From positions 1 to 6,308 of the forward strand of contig JAKONL010000616.1 of assembly GCA_022701965.1 (NCBI GenBank): 6,308 nucleotides of DNA, written 5' to 3'. The position numbers were made by a program, and so were the translations under genes. The DNA is from Burkholderiaceae bacterium. GTDB lineage: Bacteria > Pseudomonadota > Gammaproteobacteria > Burkholderiales > Burkholderiaceae. The notes under the pieces are model-generated. The model had not been told where the DNA came from and did not search any database. It saw only the letters and a list, made by a program, of their open reading frames with translations. This document shows, piece after piece, positions 1 to 5,229 of this stretch (the first letter of the stretch is position 1; each line of letters opens with the position of its first letter).

Positions 1-233
1 CGGAGCGCGACGTCGTCGGCCGCACCGGCCAGGCCTCGCACCAGCACCTCGTCGTAGACCCAGTCCGCGCGCAGCAGCACGACGCGCTCGGCGACACCTT
101 CGGCGCTGTCGATGCCCGCGCGGCGGAACTGCCGCTGCAACCGCTCCTCGGCACTCAGGCCCCAGACGCGCAGCGCCGTCGCGCCGACGACGACCCCCGC
201 GATGCGCCGTGTCGGCGCGGCAGTGGCGGTCAC
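1..233 (-). CDS. Partial leftward gene, probable N-terminus of a CDP-alcohol phosphatidyltransferase-type protein (NTP-transferase-like domain)
   Basis: The frame is open from a GTG at 233-231 to the left edge and gives 77 codons with the same GC-rich third positions as its neighbours. No ATG lies in frame upstream before the stop at 290-288, so GTG is the only reasonable start, although no clear Shine-Dalgarno precedes it. Visible pieces are a hydrophobic strand (RIAGVVVG, residues 10-17), a helix-like LSAEERLQRQFRRAG (26-40), and a strand-plus-helix RVVLLRADWVYDEVLVRGLAG (50-70). The last piece resembles the 'xxGDxxxDPxLLxxLL' region of nucleotidyltransferase-like domains found in front of some CDP-alcohol phosphatidyltransferases, and it parallels residues 74-95 of the full-length protein at 4021-5229. 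The assignment is inferred from this layout; the catalytic CDP-alcohol motif would lie outside the window. That the frame is a gene is more certain than what it does. Confidence 0.55.
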   Translation of the reverse strand, partial: MTATAAPTRRIAGVVVGATALRVWGLSAEERLQRQFRRAGIDSAEGVAERVVLLRADWVYDEVLVRGLAGAADDVAL

Positions 234-312
234 GGGAGGCGCCCGCCGCGGAGGATGTCGAGTTTTGGCATGATCGAAAGGTGAAAGTCAAAGAAGCAGC
301 GGGCGATTATCG
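234..312. promoter_or_regulatory. Divergent intergenic region, presumed to hold promoters in both directions
   Basis: About 80 bases separate the leftward GTG (233) from the rightward ATG (313). Positions about 255-312 are clearly less GC-rich than the flanking genes, as expected of a promoter zone. On the minus strand a TTGACT hexamer (about 288-283) resembles a sigma70 -35 box, but no convincing -10 follows at 16-18 bases. On the plus strand GATTAT (305-310) resembles a -10 but lies directly against the start codon. I therefore call the region, not individual boxes. Each gene also has a very short upstream reading frame here whose stop overlaps its start codon. Confidence 0.4.
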
Positions 313-1299
313 ATGAGCGAATTCACGTTCGCGCACGTGTCGGACCTCCATCTCCCCTTCGAGCCGGCGCTGTCGCCACGGCAGCGTTTCTCCAAGCGAC
401 AGCTCAGCGCATGGTCCTGGCGGCGGCGCCGGGCGCTGCACAGCGGCGACGTACTCGGCGCGCTCGCCCGCGACGTGCGCGCGCACCCGGTCGACCACAT
501 CCTGGTCACCGGCGACATCACCAACTTCTCGTTGCCGGGCGAGTTCCGGCAGGCCGCGCGCTGGCTCGCCGACCTCGCTCCCGCCGAGCGCATCAGCGTG
601 GTGCCGGGCAACCACGATGCGCTGGTGCATGTGCCGGTGCACGAAGGACTGGGCCTGTGGGACGCATGGACGCGCGCCGAGGCGGGCTGGCCCTTCGTGC
701 ATCGTCGCGGCGGCGTGTCGATCGTCGGCCTGAACACCGCGCTGCCGACCGCACCCCTGCTCGCGCGCGGCGCGCTCGGCACGCGGCAGCTGCGTCGGCT
801 CGAGGACCTGCTCGTCGCCGAAGGCGAAGCCGCGCGAATGCGCATCGTCATGCTGCACCATCCGCCCGCGCACGGCGCGATCGGCTGGCGCAAGGCGCTC
901 GCCGACCGGCAGGCGCTCTGCGACGTGCTGCGTCGCGCCGGTGCCGAACTGGTGCTGCACGGCCATGCCCGCGATGCCCGGCTGGACGTGATTCCCGGCC
1001 CGCGGGAGCCGATCCCCTGCCTCTGCGTGCCCTCGTCGTCGGCGCTTCCCAACCCGAAGGACCAGGGCGCCATGTGGCATCGACTGACGCTGAGGACGAC
1101 CGGCGGCGCTCCGCACGTCGACGTCGAGGTGCGCCGGTGGTCGGTCCCGGAGGGCGCCTTCGTCGCCGACGGCGGCTACACGCTGTGCCTGCCCGGCGGC
1201 ACCCGCGCCATTGCCGACGCCTCGGCGAGAATGCCCGCTTCGAGGACGAATCCTCCAACGAACGACCGTGGATCGACTGCCGATGGCCAACGCGACTGA
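313..1299 (+). CDS. Calcineurin-like metallophosphoesterase
   Basis: A 328-residue protein with the complete metal-ligand set of the calcineurin-like phosphoesterase superfamily in order: D11-x-H13 (SDLH), G67-D68 (TGDITNF), the G99-N-H-D102 block, H182-H183 (MLHHPP) and H216-G-H218. The family uses a two-metal centre to hydrolyse phosphomonoesters or diesters. The overall form is closest to the soluble class III phosphodiesterase (CpdA-like) or LpxH-like types; there is no signal peptide or membrane segment, so it should be cytoplasmic. The last 30 or so residues (about 298-328) are polar and look disordered, and their DNA overlaps the start of the next gene. ATG 313 is chosen because the DLH motif sits at the usual distance from it; the ribosome binding site is weak. 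As the first gene of the lipid operon it may dephosphorylate or cleave a lipid or headgroup intermediate, which is inference; substrate cannot be read from the motifs. Confidence 0.9.
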   Translation: MSEFTFAHVSDLHLPFEPALSPRQRFSKRQLSAWSWRRRRALHSGDVLGALARDVRAHPVDHILVTGDITNFSLPGEFRQAARWLADLAPAERISVVPGNHDALVHVPVHEGLGLWDAWTRAEAGWPFVHRRGGVSIVGLNTALPTAPLLARGALGTRQLRRLEDLLVAEGEAARMRIVMLHHPPAHGAIGWRKALADRQALCDVLRRAGAELVLHGHARDARLDVIPGPREPIPCLCVPSSSALPNPKDQGAMWHRLTLRTTGGAPHVDVEVRRWSVPEGAFVADGGYTLCLPGGTRAIADASARMPASRTNPPTNDRGSTADGQRD

Positions 1300-1726
1300 A
1301 ACGAAATTCGGCGACCCCGCCATGCGCCTCGCCCAGACCGATTGCTGGACGCTGCTGCTGCGTCCGAAGCAGCCGACGCTCGGCGCCATGGTGCTGGTGT
1401 GCCGCGAGCCGGTACGGGCCTTCGGCGAGGTCAGCGCGGCGGCCTTCGCGGAGATGCGCGTCCTGGTCGCGGCCATCGAATCGGCGCTGCGGGAGGTCGT
1501 CGGCTACGAACGCATCAACTACTTGATGCTGATGATGGTCGACCCCGACGTCCACTTCCACGTGATCCCGCGCTACGACGGCTCGCGCACCTTCCGCGAC
1601 ATCGCCTTCCCCGACGCCGGCTGGCCCGGGCCGCCCGCGCTCGACGCCGCGGTCACGCTCGACGCCCCGGCCGCCGAGGCGCTGCGCGCGAGGCTCGCCG
1701 AAGCGTTGGGCCGCGTGCCGGCGTAG
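1283..1726 (+). CDS. HIT-family protein with a D-x-H-x-H variant triad
   Basis: A 147-residue protein of normal length for the histidine triad (HIT) family, which hydrolyses or transfers nucleoside phosphates from nucleotide conjugates. The active-site stretch is D89-V-H91-F-H93-V-I-P-R97. By alignment with the canonical H-x-H-x-H-x-x-P-R of FHIT, the first His is Asp, while the middle His (the nucleophile in the family) and the third are kept. The N-terminal KFGDPAM...LLLRPKQPTLGAMVLVC region fits a proteobacterial HIT subfamily as I remember it and supports ATG 1283, just before this region, over the in-frame GTG at 1268 or ATG at 1322. The start lies 17 bases inside the preceding phosphoesterase gene, so translation is probably coupled. 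Next to a CDP-alcohol phosphatidyltransferase, a role on CDP-linked or similar nucleotide intermediates is possible, but this is inference. Confidence 0.88.
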   Translation: MANATETKFGDPAMRLAQTDCWTLLLRPKQPTLGAMVLVCREPVRAFGEVSAAAFAEMRVLVAAIESALREVVGYERINYLMLMMVDPDVHFHVIPRYDGSRTFRDIAFPDAGWPGPPALDAAVTLDAPAAEALRARLAEALGRVPA

Positions 1727-1728
1727 GA
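1725..1728 (+). promoter_or_regulatory. Ribosome binding site deciding the TTG start at 1738
   Basis: AGGA spans the stop codon of the HIT gene and sits 9 bases before TTG 1738. The first in-frame ATG of the permease falls inside transmembrane helix 1, so this site is the main argument for a TTG start. Confidence 0.55.
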
Positions 1729-1737
1729 CTCCTCGCG

Positions 1738-2919
1738 TTGCGTCTCCTCTCGTTCGACCGGCTCGACCGCTACGCGGTGCGGCTGTTCGCCGTCCCGCTT
1801 CTGACAGCGCTCGCGACGATGCTGCTCGCGACCATGCTCCAGCGGCTGCTGCGCCTGTTCGACATCGCCGCGTCCACGGGGGCGCCGATCTCCAGCGTGC
1901 TGCTGATGGCGGCGGACCTGGTGCCGCACTACATGGGGCTGTCGCTGCCGGTCGCGTTCACCGCGGCGATCTTCATGGCGGCGGCGCGGCTGTGCGACGA
2001 CAGCGAGCTCGACGCGATGCTCTCGACCGGCCGCTCGATCGCGCGCATCGCCGCGCCGTACTTCGTGCTGGCCGCCATGCTCGGGGTGTTCAACCTGTAC
2101 CTCTTCGGCGTGCTGCAGCCGCTCTCGCGCTACGACTACCACGTCAAGATGGACGCGGTCCTGCAGACCAACTGGGATGCCAAGATCGAGGAGAACCGCT
2201 TCATCGACATCGCCCACGGGTTCAGCTTCAGCGCCAGCACCGTGGAAGAAGGTGGCCGCAAGTTCAGCGGCGTTTTCATGGAACGGCGCCTGGACGGGGT
2301 GGAGGAGATCACGACGGCCGTGCGCGGCCAGCTCGAGACCTCGCCCGAGACCCGCAAGATGGTGCTCCGGCTCGAGGACGGCCTGCGGGTGCGCCAGAGC
2401 GACGACGGCGCGATCTCCACGACGCGTTTCGTCGACGGCTTCCTGGAAGACTTCTCGCCGTTGCGCGCAGCGTTCCGGGACCGGGGCGAGTCGCCGAGCG
2501 AGCGCACCCTGCCCGAACTCTGGCGCGACATGTGCGCCACCTGCGAGAAATCCTCCGCCGCCGAATTCCACAGCCGCCTCGCGCGCGCGATGATCCCGCC
2601 GCTGCTGCCGCTCCTCGCCCTGCCCCTGGGCATGGCGTCCAAGCGCGGGCGCCGCACGCCGGGCGTCGTCTTCGCGTCGCTGGCGCTGCTGCTGCTCAAC
2701 CACGCGCTGCAGTTCGGCAAGAGCATGGCCGAGAGCGGGCGCCTGCCCGCCGCGGCGGCGGTGTGGACGCCGTACGTGCTGTTCGCGCTGCTTGCGCTGT
2801 GGGTCTTCCGAGGCAGCCTGGCCTGGCCCGGCGACAACCCGGTCTCGCGCGCGGTGCTGGGCTTCGAGAACCTGCTCGAGCGCGCCCGCCCGCGCCGTCT
2901 GGCCAAGGCGGCGCCATGA
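1738..2919 (+). CDS. LptF/LptG (YjgP/YjgQ) family permease, first of a pair
   Basis: Translation from TTG 1738 gives 393 residues, close to the usual 350-400 of this family. Hydropathy by eye shows three helices (about 15-37, 52-82, 101-123), a large soluble region (about 125-275) expected to be the periplasmic beta-jellyroll, and three more helices (about 284-300, 307-325, 337-357). Family hallmarks are the post-TM2 DDSELDAMLSTGRS (87-100), where LptF/G proteins carry 'SEL..LRA.G.S', and the HSRLARAMIPPLLPLLALPLG entry to TM4 (278-298). LptF and LptG with the ATPase LptB extract lipopolysaccharide from the inner membrane. It differs from the housekeeping copy in setting: the usual pepA neighbour is absent and lipid-synthesis genes are present. 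A charged 35-residue tail follows TM6. The TTG start is set by the upstream AGGA; GTG 1777 (residue 14) is a poorer alternative because it removes the conserved DRY-like N-terminus. Substrate is inferred, not seen. Confidence 0.87.
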   Translation: MRLLSFDRLDRYAVRLFAVPLLTALATMLLATMLQRLLRLFDIAASTGAPISSVLLMAADLVPHYMGLSLPVAFTAAIFMAAARLCDDSELDAMLSTGRSIARIAAPYFVLAAMLGVFNLYLFGVLQPLSRYDYHVKMDAVLQTNWDAKIEENRFIDIAHGFSFSASTVEEGGRKFSGVFMERRLDGVEEITTAVRGQLETSPETRKMVLRLEDGLRVRQSDDGAISTTRFVDGFLEDFSPLRAAFRDRGESPSERTLPELWRDMCATCEKSSAAEFHSRLARAMIPPLLPLLALPLGMASKRGRRTPGVVFASLALLLLNHALQFGKSMAESGRLPAAAAVWTPYVLFALLALWVFRGSLAWPGDNPVSRAVLGFENLLERARPRRLAKAAP

Positions 2920-4010
2920 GCCTCCTGCGCCGCATCGAACTGGCCAACGGCGCCATGCCGTCGTACTTCAGGCGCCGCGTGGGCATGCAGATCCTGGTGC
3001 TGCTGGCGGTGATCGTGGCCCTGATGCAGCTGCTGGAACTGCTCGACGTGACCACCGACGTGCTCAAGCGCGACCAGGGGCTTTTCGGCGTCTTCTATTA
3101 CGGGATGCTGCGCATTCCGGCCGACGTCGTGACGGCCCTGCCGATCGCGGTCCTGCTGGGCACGCTGCTCGCGCTGAGCGCGATGGCGCGCAACCTGGAG
3201 ATCGCGACGATGCGCGCGGCCGGCATCAGCATGATGCGCATGCTCGGCTACCTGCTGCCGATCGCGGTGGCGCTCGCGCTGCTGCAGTTCGCGCTGTCCG
3301 AACGGGTGCTGCCGCCGGCGGAGAACCAGCTCAAGGAATGGTGGAGCGCGAGCGCGCCGGCCGACGACACTCCCAAGCGGCTGTGGGCGCACACCGCCGG
3401 CGGCACGGTCGCCATCGAGCGCATCAGCCCGGACGGCCGCAGGCTGGCCGGCGTGCGGCTGTACGTGCGCGATTCGTCCGGCCTGATCGCCGATCGCGTC
3501 ACCGCGGCCGAAGCGCTGTGGAACGGCCGCGCGTGGATGCTCCGGGACGTCACCGAGATCCGCATCGGCGACGAGCGCATCGCTCGCACGCGTGTCGCCG
3601 AGCGCCCCTGGAACACCAACCTGCGGCCCGAGGACGTGCTCCGCCTCGACGTCGACCGCCCGCAGCTGTCCACCGAGATGCTCGCCGAGGTGATCGCCGG
3701 CACGCGGGCCGGCACCCTTCCCCACCGGTACTACCGGACGGTTTTCTACCGCTCGTTCACGGCGCCGCTCGGCATCTTCGTGATGCTGATGCTGGCGCTG
3801 CCGACCGCCGTCGCGCTGCCGCGCAGCCAGGGCGGCGCCCGTGCCATGGGAACGGCACTGGTGCTCGGGCTGGGCTTCCTGCTGTCCGACGGCATCGTCG
3901 CGGCGCTGGGCAGCAGCGCCCGCTGGCCGCCGCTGGCGATCGCGCTGGCCGCGCCGACGGTGTTCGCCGCGATCGCGCTCCTGCAACTGAAGGCCACCGA
4001 GCGCATATGA
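2916..4010 (+). CDS. LptF/LptG (YjgP/YjgQ) family permease, second of the pair
   Basis: A 364-residue protein that overlaps the first permease by ATGA, with AAGG at 2905-2908 as a well-placed ribosome binding site. Helices are at about 24-43, 65-90 and 108-128, then a soluble jellyroll-sized domain (about 130-270), then helices at about 283-300, 310-330 and 338-357. The hallmark ARNLEIATMRAAGISMMRM (91-109) matches the coupling region after TM2, and RYYRTVFYRSFTAPLGIFVM (271-290) matches the entry to TM4. It is probably the LptG-like half of a heterodimer with the upstream protein, but assigning F versus G by eye is uncertain. The N-terminus is about 13 residues longer than common LptG proteins unless translation starts at ATG 2955. 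The pairing and overlap imply a complete permease; an LptB-type ATPase is not in the window and could be shared with the chromosomal Lpt machine. Confidence 0.87.
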   Translation: MSLLRRIELANGAMPSYFRRRVGMQILVLLAVIVALMQLLELLDVTTDVLKRDQGLFGVFYYGMLRIPADVVTALPIAVLLGTLLALSAMARNLEIATMRAAGISMMRMLGYLLPIAVALALLQFALSERVLPPAENQLKEWWSASAPADDTPKRLWAHTAGGTVAIERISPDGRRLAGVRLYVRDSSGLIADRVTAAEALWNGRAWMLRDVTEIRIGDERIARTRVAERPWNTNLRPEDVLRLDVDRPQLSTEMLAEVIAGTRAGTLPHRYYRTVFYRSFTAPLGIFVMLMLALPTAVALPRSQGGARAMGTALVLGLGFLLSDGIVAALGSSARWPPLAIALAAPTVFAAIALLQLKATERI

Positions 4011-4020
4011 CGTCCCGTAC

Positions 4021-5229
4021 ATGAATCTCTGGATCGACACCACCCCCGCCGCCCGCGCGCAACCGCTTTTCAGCGTGCCGCCGATCGAGCGCATCCGGCG
4101 CAGCGTCGGCAAGCTCGCGGACGGCACGCGCATCGTGCTGTCGGGCGCCGAGGCGGGGCGCACGCCCTGGCCGGCCGCGCGCGTCGAGCCCGACGCGGCC
4201 GCGCTCGGCACCCGGCTTCGCGCCGCGCTCGCGGATGGTCCGCTGGTCGCGATCGACGGCGGCAACGCCATCGACCCGCGGCTGGTCGCGTTCCTGCTGC
4301 GCAGCGAGGCGTCGTGCCTCGCCGCGCGCGGCTCCGGCGCCGATCGCGCCGTCGCGCTCGCGCTCACCCCGGACCTGGTGGATGCGATCCCGCCCGGCGC
4401 GAGCGACCTGCGCGCGGTCGCGGACGCGCTGGTCGCGGCGGGTCGCATCGCGCCGGTGGACGAGACGGCTTTCCCGGCCTACGTGAACAAGCTGCGGCGC
4501 TCGCTGCCCTACTGGATCTACGCCGTGAACGACGACGCGACGCGCCAGCGCCTGGAGCGGCAGATGTTCTGGGACAACTACAAGGGCTCGACCGACCTGC
4601 TCACGCGCTGGGTCTTTCCGCCCGTCGTCTGGCCGCTGACGCGCTGGTGCACGCGCTGGGGCATCCATCCGAACGTGGTCACCGCGATCTCGATCGTGCT
4701 GACGATCCTCGCGGTGCCGCTGTTCGCGCGCGGCGACTTCTTCCTCGGGTTCCTCTGCGCCTACGGCATGGCGGTGCTCGACAGCGTCGACGGCAAGATC
4801 GCACGCGTCACGCTCACCGACTCGGCCATCGGCAACATCCTCGACCACGGCGTCGACCAGGTGCATCCGCCGTTCTGGTACTTCGCCTGGGCCTGGGGGC
4901 TCGGCGCGCGCGGCATGGACGATCCGCTCTACCTGGCGGCGGTCTGGCTGATCGCGTTCTACATCGGCGACCGCATCGTGCTGGGCATCGCCAAGTACCG
5001 CCTCGGCTTCGCGCTGCATGCGGCGAGCCGGCTCGACGGCCGCGTGCGCGGCTTCATCGCCCGCCGCAACATCACGATGACGATCATGGCGCTGGCGCTC
5101 CTGGTCGGCGCCGGGCCCGCCGGCTTCTACATCGTGACCGCGTGGCAGGGCGCGACCTTCGCCTGGCACAGCGTGCGTACGCTGTGGCACGGCTTCCTTT
5201 CACCCACCAAAGCCCGACCGGCCGCCTGA
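4021..5229 (+). CDS. CDP-alcohol phosphatidyltransferase with N-terminal nucleotidyltransferase-like domain
   Basis: A 402-residue integral membrane enzyme. The complete family motif D-x2-D-G-x2-A-R-x8-G-x3-D-x3-D is present: D254, D257-G258, A261-R262, G271, D275 and D279. These aspartates bind the metal and the CDP-linked substrate; the last is the usual catalytic base. The enzymes move a phospho-lipid or phospho-alcohol unit from CDP onto an alcohol, releasing CMP. Helices flank the motif (about 217-235, 238-255, 284-296, 303-320, 350-375). Residues 1-165 are an additional soluble domain; LVAIDGGNAIDPRLVAFLLRS (75-95) recalls the middle of MobA-like nucleotidyltransferases such as the one fused in archaeal and bacterial inositol-phosphate cytidylyltransferase/synthase proteins. 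No G-x-G-x-R nucleotide loop is visible at the N-terminus, so it may be inactive. ATG 4021 follows the permease stop by 10 bases without a clear ribosome binding site. The alcohol acceptor cannot be told from sequence. Confidence 0.9.
   Translation: MNLWIDTTPAARAQPLFSVPPIERIRRSVGKLADGTRIVLSGAEAGRTPWPAARVEPDAAALGTRLRAALADGPLVAIDGGNAIDPRLVAFLLRSEASCLAARGSGADRAVALALTPDLVDAIPPGASDLRAVADALVAAGRIAPVDETAFPAYVNKLRRSLPYWIYAVNDDATRQRLERQMFWDNYKGSTDLLTRWVFPPVVWPLTRWCTRWGIHPNVVTAISIVLTILAVPLFARGDFFLGFLCAYGMAVLDSVDGKIARVTLTDSAIGNILDHGVDQVHPPFWYFAWAWGLGARGMDDPLYLAAVWLIAFYIGDRIVLGIAKYRLGFALHAASRLDGRVRGFIARRNITMTIMALALLVGAGPAGFYIVTAWQGATFAWHSVRTLWHGFLSPTKARPAA

Noticed and set aside
283..312. A possible sigma70 promoter with GATTAT (305-310) as -10 for the rightward operon.
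   Set aside because: It would place the transcription start inside the coding sequence, and no good -35 lies 17 bases upstream.
307..1476. A 389-codon minus-strand open frame opposite the metallophosphoesterase.
   Set aside because: The forward frame has all metallophosphoesterase metal ligands in order; the minus frame has no recognisable domain.
1738..4010. The idea that the permease pair is simply the housekeeping lptF-lptG locus.
   Set aside because: The usual pepA neighbour is absent and the genes are embedded between lipid enzyme genes. It is not fully excluded without the rest of the genome.
1283..4021. Possible terminators or internal promoters between the operon genes.
   Set aside because: The gaps are 11 bases or less, or the genes overlap, and no hairpin followed by a T-run was seen.
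2136..4448. A 770-codon open frame on the minus strand opposite the two permeases and the start of the next gene.
   Set aside because: It is rich in Arg, Ala, His, Gln and Ser without recognisable domains, and it mirrors three well-supported forward genes. High-GC DNA commonly leaves the antisense frames open.
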